Shown here one piece after another: positions 33,706-45,415 of a stretch of DNA of 64,000 nt. The notes under the pieces were generated by a model that made no database searches, had not been told where the DNA came from, and was given only the letters and a program-made list of their open reading frames with translations. Origin of the DNA: Takakia lepidozioides (taxonomy: Eukaryota > Streptophyta > Takakiopsida > Takakiales > Takakiaceae); assembly GCA_030704615.1 (NCBI GenBank), contig CM060733.1, forward strand, positions 70,058,001 through 70,122,000. The letters run 5' to 3'. The position numbers were made by a program, and so were the translations under genes. How positions within the stretch are numbered: position 1 is the stretch's first letter; the number at the start of each line of letters is the position of its first letter.

Positions 33706-36660
33706 ATGAGGGAGGAGTGGATCCCTTGGTTCACCGTAGACCCGCACAAAAAGGACGGTGTTCAATGCAATCTCTGTGCATTGAAGCTGGCGGGTCGCAA
33801 AGATCGCATGTTATATCACCTCGGCTACAAAGATGGGAAGAATGCAGGGGTTAGTTTGTGCCCAAAAGCCTCAATGCAAGTGAAAGCCCACTTTGCCCAA
33901 TGTGGAGGCAATATCCCACCGTCTCTTGATGTGGCCGCAGCTTCTGAGCCAAACACTCCATGTTCGAATCAAAATGTCCCTTAGAGTTGTACCCAGGGGG
34001 ATTCTTGCGAGGCGTCTGCTGTTTGTGGAGAAGCCGGTGGGTCAGGAGCAACACCCGATTGTACGCCAACACTTGTACGGACCAGACCATTGAGGCAACA
34101 ATCAATGCAAGAAGGCTTAAATTTGTTGCACAGGAGGACTCTAGATAAGAAGTGGGCCCAATTTTTCTACGAGGCCAATATTCCGTTCAATGTCTCGAGG
34201 CTTCCTGCGTTTGTGGCTGCTGTCAAAGCCACGTCCGATTCCAAGTCCACATACACACCTCCGAGTTATCGCGATCTTCGCACATGATTGCTAGAAGAGA
34301 CTATGTCTGACCTCACCCAAAAGGTGAATGAAAAGACAGGTGATTCTCTCCGGAAATATGGAAGCACTATATGTGCGGACGGTTGGAGTTCTGTTACTAA
34401 TCGACCACTGTTCGATGTCATGCTGGTCTGTCCTGCGGGGGAACAATTTTTGGGATCCGTTGACACAAGCGAGGAGAGAAAAGATGCATGTTATCAAGCA
34501 GGGTTGTTGACGAGTTTCATCGATAAAATTGGAGCTGATAAAATTGTCCAAGTGTGCACGGACAATGCATCTAACATGGTTAATATGGCCAATATTTTGA
34601 TGGTACGATATCCCCATCTATATTACCAAGGGTGTGCTGTTCATATCTTTGATCTCATTTTGGAGGATTGGGGAAAAAAATCATGGATGAAACAACTAGT
34701 AAAAAGGACAAAGTCGGTTGTGATGTTCATTCGTACACATCACATCCCTCTGGCATTGTTTAGAAAGCATGAACCCAAATACAGCCTTAGGAACCCGGGT
34801 GAAACCCACTTTGCCACAAACTTTTTGATGGTGGATTGATTAGTGACTGTGAGGGCGGGTCTGGAGCAGGTGATCATTGACCCTCAATGAGATGCGTATG
34901 TGGGCACCTTACGCGACTCTCGTAAGTCCAAGTCTTTGAGCAAAAGTCGGAGGGTCCGTGCAATCATTCGTTCCGATGGTTTCTGGACGAAATGTGCAAA
35001 TTTTGTGTACATGGTGGAACCGGTGTTGATTGCTTTGCGGGAGTTTGATGGAAAACAACCAATAATGGATAAAACATGGTTGATATTGGAAAACCTTGAG
35101 AAGCACGTGCAATCCTTGAGGCGTCATCCATTTTCTATGGACGATGATTTGGCGGCAAGGACCGAGGATGCATTTTACGATCGCAAACGGATGGTTCGCA
35201 CGGACTTGCATTATGCCGGGGCCTTGTTGAATCCATTCTTGCTAGACAATACGGATTTGAGAGACGACGTGGATGCCAAAGCCGGGCTTGTACGGGTCAT
35301 CATGCAACTCGTGCCCTTGAACATGACAGAGCGAGTTTTGTCCGAGTACCAGTGCTTCTCGGATCGCCAGAATCCTTTCCATGACATGCCGGATCCAAAA
35401 GCAATGAACATGTTGCCACATGAATGGTGGGATCTGATTGGAGCTGGAGCAAAGACGTTAGCTCCCATTGCAAAGCGTATTCTTGCTCAAGTGTGCTCTA
35501 CCTCGTCCTGTGAGCGAAACTAGAGCAGTTACTCGTTTGTTCACAACAAGATTCGCAACAGGTTGAATCCTGCCAGGGCTGACAAATTGGTTTATGTCTA
35601 CACGAATTGTAGGCTACTACGAGAGAGGACAGCAATTGACGCATCTGCATGGTACGAGAAGAATCTGTTGTCTGAAAAATCTGCCTCAGAGGTCCAATCA
35701 AGCAGCAATGATGACACCGACGCCGTGAGGAACTCCGACTCCGACAGTTGGGATGGGTCCGATGATGTGGGCAATCCTCCACATGACCCATATGAATTTA
35801 ATGACAATGATGCTGCAATGCATCCATCCTTCGATGACCTTGTTATTGATGAACTGTGACATGGTGTCATCCCAATTGCGGACCCCCTTCCCCCAGTGGA
35901 GCACACTCTCAACAATGAAGTTGAGGTCAACTCTCCCTTACCACGAGTTCCACGGACTGCGGGAGATGTGCAAGTCGAATCGTCGGATGATGACAACCGG
36001 CCGTTGTCATTCCTTCACCGACATCGTGCCCCTGTGAACCGTGCTTCATCTCACGCCGCTCCATCTCATGTTTCTCTTTCTCAAGCCGGTCCATCCTATG
36101 CTGGTCCATCTAGTCTCTCTCCCCCTCATGTAATTCCTTCCATCGCTACTCCGATCCTGGGAGATGCTTCTTCTACTGTGGGACTTTTGCAAGTCGAACC
36201 ATCGGATGACGACGACCAGCCATTGTCGTTTCATCTGGCCCAACGACGTCCGCATGTGAACCGTGCTCCCTCGACCCTCGCTGGTCCATCTCATGCCCCT
36301 TCCTCTCATGTCGGCCTCTCTGATGTATGTGCGAGTAGCCTTCCTCATATGAGACCTGCTCCAAGGCCACCACGAAATCCGGGACAAGCCCAGAAACAGC
36401 AGAGAATTGTGCAACTTTTTGTTGGTGACCGACCTGTGAACAGGCCTGATACCCTAGATGGTATTCATGATAGAAGTGGAAATCGACCAAAGAGACAACT
36501 GAACGTACTCCGAGGACGGCCAGTTGCCTCTGGAAACGAAAGAATAGATGGAGATCATGATTCTAGCACTGATCATGGGAACGGGGGTGAAGTGAGTGGG
36601 GACGAAGATTTTGTACTAGGCGTGAGATCATACCATCGTCGTCGTGCTAGACAGAACTAG
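33706..36660 (+). pseudogene. hAT transposase (BED finger, DUF659-type core, dimerisation region)
   Basis: All parts stay in one frame from ATG 33706. A BED-like finger is at about 33715-33900 (WIPWFTVDP, CNLCALKL, YHLGY). The RNase-H-like DUF659 core is at about 34370-34700 (ICADGWSSVTNRPLFDVM, then TDNASNM), supplying two of the catalytic acids. The hAT C-terminal dimerisation region is at about 35420-35620 (WWDLIGAGAKTLAPIAKRIL, SSCERN, FVHNKIRNRL). A long Ser/Pro/His-rich tail with repeats of SSDDDNRPLSF reaches 36660. Stops interrupt it at 33982, 34285, 34837, about 34888, 35521 and 35857. Four of these are TGA where CGA fits, and 35521 is TAG in place of the conserved Trp of CERNWS. There are no frameshifts, so decay is by point changes only. 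The tail is longer than in usual hAT transposases. Confidence 0.85.
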
Positions 36661-36970
36661 GTACAGCTATAACTTCTGTCACATGATGTGTAGTATGTTT
36701 CCATGGATATCCATGTTTCAGTTTGGGTACATGCATACGTGTACGGAAATAAAAATGGTGGAATATGTGTACCCAAGAAAGGGTTTGGTGGTTGTGCGCG
36801 TGTTTGTCTTTCGTCATTACCTTTACATTGTTGATTTCCTATTATGGTTTCGAAAGCCACAAAGGCCAGGTGCAGCTCCCAACATTCATCTTCCCCTTCA
36901 CAAATCCATGGGGAGTCGATACATTTTCATCTGCCTCTCCAAACACAGGTGCAGGGGGACCAACCTCCTG

Positions 36971-37082
36971 GTGGTCGCACCTATATTAAAAAAAAAAATT
37001 GTGCGACCACCAGTAACGGTCGTCGCAACTGTTAAAATTAAAAAAAAATGTTGCGACCACCCCCCTGCTGGTAGTCGCACCT
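36971..37082. repeat. GCGACC palindromes after the transposase gene
   Basis: Three units lie here in the inverted orientation to the left array (CCCCCCTGCTGGTGG instead of CCACCAGCAGGGGGG), separated by A-rich spacers. Confidence 0.8.
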
Positions 37083-37133
37083 ATTTACTGATTTAATAGG
37101 TAGTAAGTTAGTACGTAGTAAGAGGGGGGGGTT

Positions 37134-37144
37134 CCCTTATATAG
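37134..37144 (-). promoter_or_regulatory. Orphan TATA box
   Basis: The minus strand reads CTATATAAGGG, matching the TATA boxes of the other units in this element. No gene follows on the minus strand; leftwards lie palindromes and the 3' end of the transposase. It may mark a lost gene or an antisense transcript. Confidence 0.35.
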
Positions 37145-37430
37145 CCTCTCAGGGCGGTGGGACCCTTCTAGAAGCCCACCGACCCTGGGAGCCTTCTAGA
37201 AGGCCCTGGACACATGTCAACCCTACATGACTCCCTATTCTAAATTTAGCCAATTCCTCCATTCTTTTTTTGGACCCCCTCATCTCATTCCTCAATACAC
37301 GTGGCCTTCCTACATAGGCGCCCCACTCTAATTCCTGGGCCACAGTAATTCCTGGACCACTCTAGAATCAGGGCCCGAATGAAACTACTCTACATATTAT
37401 TTGTACCTATTTAACAAAAAGAAAAATGGT

Positions 37431-37502
37431 CCGACCACCCCCCTGCTGGTGGTCGCAGCTATTTAAAAATAGTGCATTCCGCGACCACCCCCTTGCTGGT
37501 GG
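37431..37502. repeat. Two GCGACC palindromes
   Basis: Units at about 37431 and 37480 (CCACCCCCCTGCTGGTGG and a close variant) lie before a long repeated segment that starts at 37501. Confidence 0.75.
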
Positions 37503-39480
37503 GACCTGTTGGACTGCGTTTCGCGTGCTCATGTTTTTTTTTTCATTCCGTTTTTTAATGGGGCGTGTAATGACTCCATATGCAACGTGCGTGCCAAATT
37601 TGGGAGCGATCAAAACTCATTTGGACCCAAAACCACAGTTTCTTGCCCCTTTTGCACTCCAAACTTGATTTGTGCTCTACTTCATGCACTCTTCATAAAA
37701 GAGTTCTGCAATAGTGAGCGAAGAGAATTTTTTTTTTTTGGGGCATTTTTTATTGGTCCAAATTTTGGCTGGGGAGTAGCAGTGGGATGCTTGAAGCTGC
37801 AGAACAAAATTGAGCCAAAAACAAAATCAATACGTGCCAGAAACCCCCACTGAAAGGCAGTGCAAACCTATTTATTGGCTTAAAATTAATTTAAATTCAA
37901 TTACATTCTGGAATGGCTTGGTGTCGATGGGGAGGCAAATGATTTATTTGTTTGTTGTATCTCCGCACATGTGTTGCACACATGTTCAAGCACATGCGGG
38001 CAAAAGAGGGGCTTCAACCACATCCGTTCAATGGGTGCAATAGCCGTGCACGCATTGCAGGATTTTTTTTTCGCAATGAACAAAAACCAGATGACAATTG
38101 AACGCCTCATTGGCCCATTGAACAAATTTTGATTGATCTCATATTACACTGGGACCTATCAGAGGGTACATTGAACACACTGGCCAAGTCTCAAAACGAA
38201 TGAAAATCATTTGGATGGGCAACCATCCGTTGGCCCATTGAACGAATTTCGATTGATCTCATATTACTCTGGGGCCTCTTCCATGATACATTGAACATAT
38301 TGGCCAAGTCTCAATCATTTGAATGGCCAACCATCCATTGAGCCATTGTATGAATTTCGATTGATCTGATATTAGTCCGGGAGCTGTGGGTGTCTCGAAT
38401 ATACTGGCAAAGTTTGGAAGCAAATAAAAATGATTTGGATGGGCAACCATCCGTTCACCCATTGAATGTATTCTGTTGGATCTTCTATTACTTTGGGACC
38501 TGTTGGGCTGCGTTTCGCGTGCTCATGTTTTTTTTTTTCATTCCATTTTTGAATGAGGCGTGTAATGACTCCATATGCAACGTGCATATGCCAAATTTGG
38601 GAGCGATCAAAATTCATTTGGACCCAAAACCACAGTTTCTTGCCCCTTTTGCACTCCAAACTTTGATTTGGCAAATGATTTATTGGTCTGTTGTGTCTCC
38701 GCACATGTGTTGCATACATGTTCAAGCACATGCGGGCAAAGGAGGGGCTTCAACCACAGCCATTCAATGGGTGCAATAGCCGTGCACGCATTGCAGGATT
38801 TCTTTTTCGCAATGAACAAAAACCAGATGACAACTGAACGCCTCATTGGCCCATCGAACAAATTTCGATTGATCTCATATTACACTAGGACCTATCAGAG
38901 GGTACATTGAACACACTGGCCAAGTCTCAAAGCGAACGAAAATCATTTGGATGGGCAACCATCCGTTGGCCCATTAAACAAATTTCGATTGATCTCATAT
39001 TACTCTGGGGCTTCTTCCATGGTACATTGAATATACTGGCCAAGTCTCAAAGCAAACCAAAATCATTTGGAGGCAAATGATTTATTCGTCTGTTCATTTA
39101 TTTGTGATTAATCGTTGATGGTGAAAAGGATAAACCAAAAGTTCCTTGATAAAAAAAAATTTGAATGATTTGAAATTTTGCCAGTATGTTCTACATGTCT
39201 CTTACATGGACCGGACAAGTATGAGATCAATCAAAAATGGTTCACAGGAGGAACCAATGGTTACTTGTGCCGATTTTTGAATGCTTTCAAACTTTGCCAT
39301 TGCATTGTACATGCCCTCTTAAAGGTACCGGACAAGTATGAGTTCGATTTAAAATATTGCAATGGGTGAACCAATGGTATCTTCATTCAGCAATTTTTGA
39401 TTGTTTTGAAACTTTGCCAGTAAATTGTACATGCCGTCAAACAGGTACCGAACAAGTATGAGGTCATTCAAAAATGGTTC
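37501..39480. repeat. Duplicated segment and about 120-bp tandem repeats
   Basis: 37501-37672 plus 37934-38130 is repeated at 38496-38900, with the 260 bases between 37672 and 37934 missing from the second copy. Around it are tandem units near 120 bases: TTGGCCCATTGAAC at 38110 and 38230, a 108-base step to the next, and again at 38850 and 38970. A related series has CCGGACAAGTATGAG at 39211, 39328 and 39448. No genuine gene is seen; open frames here follow the repeats. Confidence 0.7.
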
Positions 39481-39763
39481 AAAGGATGAACCTCGTATTT
39501 TCAAAAATTACGTAGACTATACAGTGGGTTGCACATTTAAGTTTTCGCAACTTGAGACCTTTGGCCTACTCCCTACGTTTCTAGCCTTTCTAGTCATCTT
39601 CATCTAGATTTATTACTTCGTTGTCGTCATCTCCAGATGTTGATGAAGATGCTCCGGGTTTAGAGGATGTGCCTCCACCAGTACGGAGAGCTCGAGTGGT
39701 CAAAGATGGACCCAGTGTTGTGTGGTCCACCCTTGTCATCATGCGTAGCGTTCTAGGCGAGTG

Positions 39764-42093
39764 CTAACTCTCTTCCACATTTGCCAGAGCTGGATTTATC
39801 GCTCTTGCTACGGCTTCATGCAATTTTTCAATTAAATCCGATATGTTTGGAAGTGGCAAGAACACCCCTGGAATAGGGGCAACTTGGTCACGCCATGTGT
39901 TCTGCCAAAACTTTACAACACTCGTGATGGCAGCCTTGAAATTGTCCAACACCTCCTCCTGCTGGGGGTCTTTGCGCAACTCTAGAAATGGCCCTTCATC
40001 CCGACGAGGCACCCAGTACCTCTCATTCATATCATCCCAACGGATGCTAGCGGCCTCCAACTCCCTCAGAAATAGGTCTCTCCCAATCAGTTCGCGATTG
40101 TTTGGGTCGTTTTCCGCTGGCACCCACGGATCCTCAGGCAGTCAGAAGAATCTTTGTCTGGTACAGCTCCAATGCCCTCCCAAGTTCCGGCAAAAAAAAC
40201 TTCCTTTGGACTGGGTCCCGTATGCCTCTAGCACGCACGGTTATTTCCCAGTTGGATGTCACCCAAAAAGTCACCGGATCTTTAACCCTAGTTAACGTCT
40301 TAGCATCCAAGGCGTGCATCTCTCTTGGAGCATCCCATGTCATTGTCTCCCCCCAGTGCTGACAATTTAAAAAATCGTAAGGCGATACATCCAACGGCAT
40401 GTTGTACCGGTTGTACTCGTATCCCGTGGGCATATTGTCTTGCAACCCAAACAACTCGTAGAAACGTCGATAGATTGGTCCACGGCAGTCAGGGCATTGG
40501 CTGGCTTGCATGGCTGCCGATATGAGACATACGGGGTGGACCAAATGGCCACATGAACCAAACATATAGCATCCCTCCGGTCCGTAAGGGTTTAGGCACA
40601 TTGTGCACACCGTACCATCTGTTACCCATGACGCTGGATTGCTCCATGGTATCCACGTCCGTTCATCCTCATGAATGTCGGATGACATCCTCGGCCTGCT
40701 CTCCCACTCCTCCTCTACTTCCAAATCCCAGTTTATGCTCTTATTGGTATCGGAAATTGTATGCACTCAGTGCTCAAACATGACATCCACATCACCCCAT
40801 GTGGTGAATCCAGTGTATTTCGACGTGAATACATCACGCACAGTGTCGTGCCTTTGCAAATTAACAGAGATGTTATCTACACTTTGATTCGACAAAGGGT
40901 GTTGCACGTTGGAGGGAGGACAACGCTTCTTCTATCCGTATTTCCTGCCATGCCCATGTCACCCAATTCCGCCAATTCCCCTTCAACCATGGCCACGATC
41001 GGATTTGCATGACATTTGAGTACCGATATGCAACAGCCCCAGCTTGCTCGCGTTCCCCCACAAACTGCTCTAATTCTTGTTCCTGGGCCGATGTAATTTG
41101 CACGGCTGAACATTCCTCAGTTTCCACTATGGGGTCCTTCCTTTTTCTTGCCCTCTCCGCCGCAAGTCTTTCTTCCTCAACCCTCGCTGGGTCCAGTTCA
41201 GGCGTTTGCACTTCATTCCCATGCCCGATTGAGTCAACCCCGTCTATGACGCAGTCAATGTCCATTGGTGGCATATCCAAATGCGCCAATATGTCTTGCT
41301 CGTTGGTGATTGGCCTCGGGTCCTGAAGCACACCGCGTACGCTGTCGAGAGTCCCCAACCCCATTGTTTCCAGCAACTTCGCTATTTGCCAGCGTTGCAA
41401 ATGAACAATGTCTTGCAGGTCCTTGATGTGCTGTTCATGTGCAGCCAACTGTTCCTCCAACGGAAAGCGTACCTCGCCCCCCACCTCAAACATTGAAGGC
41501 CCGGTTGCGGAGACCTGTTGCGGCGTAAAATCTGGAGGTTGGTCTGTCTTTCCTTCTTCTTCCACCTCGTCGTTTCCATCCAATCGTATGATGTCTTGCC
41601 CCTGACGTATATACAAGTCTGGGATATCAGAGAACATGTATAGTCTAGTACGTTGTCTTGCAGTGGCAGTTTGCCAATCCACTGGTCGCAATAAAATCAA
41701 CTTTATGTACAACATGGCTGCAAATAAATACATGACCTTGTTGTTGACGAGCGGTTGACCCCACAATGTTGTATATACCTCCTCTGCCCTGTGGCGGAAA
41801 TGCGGATTAGCGCAGGAATGCAAGCTAGCTTGATTTTGTTTGGTTTGTGGATCATGCCTATCTCTGGGTCACAAACGATTTATGTGACACCAGTCCACAA
41901 ATTTCCTGCAATCACCAAGCGACCACCGCTGCCCCAACCTCCAAACTTCCCAACCTGGTTCTGCAAGAATGTTGGGGTCATTGTATATGTCCCAACAAAG
42001 TTCGCGCCTGGCCCCTTTCGGTTTTTTTTTGGGAGGTCCAGGTTCATTATCGTCATCCCTGGGATGACCTCCTCTGTCTTCCTCCTCCGCCAT
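39764..42093 (-). pseudogene. RING-H2 protein gene carried by the large hAT element
   Basis: The ATG at 42093-42091 starts MAEEEDRGG with a basic PPKKKPKG patch. The frame runs to about 40900, broken by a TGA at 41869-41871 (CGA fits), and contains a long middle part with charged, helical sequence (AAHEQHIKDLQDIVHLQRW; EEERLAAERARKRK). After a frame change near 40910 and a TGA at about 40767 (Trp fits), a RING-H2 domain follows at about 40600-40480: CTMC, GSCGHLVHPVC, CPDC, with ligands C3H2C3. The frame changes again near 40136, and PAENDPNNREL leads to the end at 39764. RING-H2 proteins are usually E3 ubiquitin ligases. The rest of the protein is not recognised. A TATA variant and the GCGACC palindromes lie upstream. 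Confidence 0.6.
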
Positions 42094-42454
42094 TTATGGC
42101 TCTGGCTTACCCCTACTCGACAGGTGATTGCTAAGAAAAATGTTCTCCCAACCCTCCTAAATCGTACCTAATCCTACTCCCTAAAGAATCCTCCCCAAGT
42201 ACTAGAGGCACGTGTCACTCCCTCCGCAGTTCTAAGTGATATGACGCAATGTGCAATGAAAAAAACGTGGGTGCCAGAGGAGGGCTTCCCGGGAGGTACT
42301 CAGCATCGATTTCGTAGGAACCAACGGCCCAAAATACCCCCCACCCGACCAATAGCACCCCTCTCCACTTGGACTCAATGACAAGGAATGCAACATCCCA
42401 TCGCCCACCAAGTCCTGGTGTGGAGAAAAGTGAGGGAGAGAATGGCCTCGAAGG

Positions 42455-42463
42455 CCTTATAAG
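42455..42463 (-). promoter_or_regulatory. TATA box of the RING-H2 gene
   Basis: The minus strand reads CTTATAAGG, about 360 bases before the ATG at 42093 and 60 bases downstream of the GCGACC array at 42523. Confidence 0.5.
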
Positions 42464-42522
42464 CCCCCCCTCCACACTCGGGGCGCGCGCTGTCATCATG
42501 ACTGCGCACGCTAATAATAGCT

Positions 42523-42720
42523 GCGACCGCCAGCAGGGGGTGGTCGCATCATTTTTTCTTTTCTTTATTATGTGCGACCACCAGCAGGGGGGTGTCGCAG
42601 AAATTTTGTTTAAAACAAATAGGTGCGACCACCACCTGCTGGTGGTCGCACTATTTTCCTTTTCTTTAATAGATGCGACCACCAGCAGGGGGGTGGTCGC
42701 ATAATTTTCCGATTTTTTAA
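42523..42720. repeat. GCGACC palindrome array upstream of RING gene
   Basis: Four units at about 42523, 42574, 42624 and 42675, roughly 50 bases apart, have T-rich spacers. Confidence 0.85.
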
Positions 42721-42730
42721 TATCTACCAA

Positions 42731-42946
42731 TAGTCAGTAGCTCAGTTGGTTAAGTGCACTGAGTGCGACCCGGACGATTCTGGGGTCAAATCTTGCTACT
42801 TGATGGGTGTGGTATGGTTCGTGGGTGGTGCCCCATTCCTACGCCTCATGGCACATAAATGAAAGAGGTTATTTTCTCATCTCACTACTGAGGGGCCTGA
42901 TTTGTGTGCTGTCGCTCCCAGGTGTTTCCCAAATATATATATATAT
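42731..42946 (+). repeat. tRNA-derived SINE, copy 1
   Basis: The A box is TAGCTCAGTTGGTTAAGTGC and the B box is GGGGTCAAATC. The body includes GGCACATAAATGAAAG and GAGGGGCCTG, and an AT repeat ends it. Copy 2 at 45.2 kb shares this body, so this is a family. It split a GCGACC array. Confidence 0.7.
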
Positions 42947-42948
42947 AA

Positions 42949-43090
42949 ATCTGCGACCACCAGCAGGGGGGTGGTCGCACCATTTATTTTAAGGTGCGAC
43001 CACCAGCAGGGGGATCCTCGCAGGGGGGTGGTCACATAATTTTCTTTTTTTTTAATATCTGCGACCACCAGTAGGGGGGTGGTCGCACCA
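42949..43090. repeat. GCGACC palindromes, continued
   Basis: Three units, one imperfect (GGATCCTCGCAGGGGGGTGG), lie right of the SINE. Confidence 0.8.
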
Positions 43091-43189
43091 TTTTTTTTTA
43101 GGGCTAGAGTAGGGATAAATTGTAGGGCTGAAAGCTAAAAATGTAGTTTGGGCTGGAAAGTTTAGATTGATGTCATACTTCTCAAAGAC

Positions 43190-44000
43190 GTGTAAGAGGG
43201 CATGTAGAAGACACTTGCAAAGTTTTGGAGCAATAAAATATCATTTCATTGGGGAAGTTTCCGTTCACCCTTTCATCCAATTTTGAATTGAACTGGATTT
43301 TTATTAAATAAAATAATTTAGAGGGCATAGGATTGTGGGGCGCAATGATTTTGTTTTTGGCTTGATTTTGTTCTGTGAGTTGAACCCTCACACCACCACA
43401 TCCTAGCCAAAACATGTACCAAAGAAAAATGTTTGAAAAAAAACGTTCATCATTTGCTCTATTCTCACTATTGCAAAACTCTCTATGAAGAGTGCATGAA
43501 GTTGAAGATAACTTCACCTTAGAGTGCAAATGAGGGAATAAAATATGTTTTGGATGCAGACGATGTCTGTTCATGGTGATATTTTGCATGCAACTCTTCA
43601 TGTTGTTATCAGGCATATGGCTTCAGAAGGAATTAAAAACAATTCATGTGCAGGCGAAAGGTTGTTTATCGTCTATACGACATATACCTCCGTTATGAAT
43701 TTGAATAACCCATTCAAACAACTTTGTTGAAGTTCAACTTTGGTCCATATGTGCTTAAGTACGTACAAATCACATACACAAAGTTGCAAGCGAAGAAATA
43801 ATTATTTGCCACCCGAACGACTCGTTAAACCTTTCAACCAATTTTCAATCATGAATCATTTAATAGGGGAAGTATTGGTTCACCCTTAGAACCATTTTAG
43901 ATTGACCTCATACTTGTCCGGTAACTTAAAGAGGGCATGTATAAGACACTCCCAAAGTTTCAAATCAATCTAAAATCATTTGACAGGGGAACGATTGGTT
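43190..44000. repeat. About 120-bp repeat family, second site
   Basis: Units contain GAGGGCATGTA, AGACACTTGCAAAGTTT and GGTTCACCC..., related to the 39.2-39.5 kb series. This stretch lies just beyond the 3' end of the kinase-like gene. No gene is seen. Confidence 0.55.
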
Positions 44001-45194
44001 CACCCATTGACCCGGTGTACACTGTCACTCTTCAAGATTCGTGGGTGTGGTGCTTGATTATCCCATATGATGGACCCAGGTGCCATGCCAAATAACAAAC
44101 CATTAAAACATTATGGTACGAGACAAACATAATTGAAAACAACATTTATTCAAACATGATGTACAGTCAGAGGTCTACAAGTTTCTATCCATCCTCCAAC
44201 AATTTTTGGGCTCAGGCCAATTGAATAGCCCCGTCATGAGACGCTTCACAACATTTTCTAGTTTGTACCGCAACTCTACTGTGTTTACACACAAGTTTTC
44301 CAAAGCCGAAGCAAAACAAGTTCCAGTAGACATATCGTTGAACAGGCTTGCATCGAACGTGTTATCCCCATTTATTGCTTGGGCTATCTTCCCAATTGCA
44401 AAGGTATTTGATGGCACGGTTAGAGGAGGCCTACGAGGTGTCCCATCTGACTGGTTGTTGGCTACATTATGAACAATTGCAATTTCAGGTGCAATCCACC
44501 ATCTATGTGTGAGAGTTTTTATCATCTTGTCTCTGCTCTCGAAAATGTACAACGTGGTTTTTGGGTCATCCATCGTGGAAGCCATCCCCCAATCGCATAC
44601 CTCGATGTACACATCTTCAGACCCTTGTGGAAAATGCAACAAGATGTTGTCGGGGGACATGTTGTTGTGCAAGAGGTGGTGATTATGGACGTTGAGCATG
44701 GTGTGCAAATGCGCCCATGCTAATTGCACTACAACAGATTGCGGCTTTTATGACTTCCATGGGTGCGTAGTCATGACAGATTTGTGGCAGAAATGCCATT
44801 TGCAGTCGTAAAATGCTTTTGAAGTCATAATGCAGGTCTAGGGAAGGTGTATATGCGACTGCATGGCTCCGGACTCTGCGCAACACAAATCAAACATATT
44901 TGACCACAAATATTGGCATGGTAGATATGACTACCAGTCACGGTCATGGCTACACTGGAATGACATGTGCATATTGCTAGACAGACATATAACTTCATGA
45001 CTCTCACTCTAATGCATTCTGCCAAATCATCACATTGATGAATCACTACATGACTGCACGTGTCGACACATCCTTTTCTGTTTATATATATAATATATGA
45101 GTATTTATATTTTGAAAAACCGGAGACTCTGACCACTAGAATGAATTTAAAAAATCAAAATCAAAATCAAAGTGCAAAAAGGTTTAAAAAAAAA

Positions 45195-45415
45195 GCACAT
45201 CGGCTGGTAAGTGCACAGTGTGTCGCCCTGGTGGTTTGGGGTTCAAACCCGTTGCCCTTATCCCGTGTGTGGGATTGTTCGTGACAGTATGTCTGGGCCT
45301 TGATCGTCATATAGGTCTTATGGCCCATAAATGAAGGCGGGTGAATTTTTCCCCCTCCTCAAGGGCCTGTTGTTTCCTTGAAGAAAAAAAAAACAAACAA
45401 AAAAAAAACAAAAAG
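45195..45415 (+). repeat. tRNA-derived SINE, copy 2
   Basis: GGCTGGTAAGTGCAC (degenerate A box) and GGGGTTCAAACCC (B box) are followed by GGCCCATAAATGAAGG and AAGGGCCTG as in copy 1, and an A-rich tail. It lies inside CACTA-2, so it is the youngest or co-transposed layer there. Confidence 0.65.
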
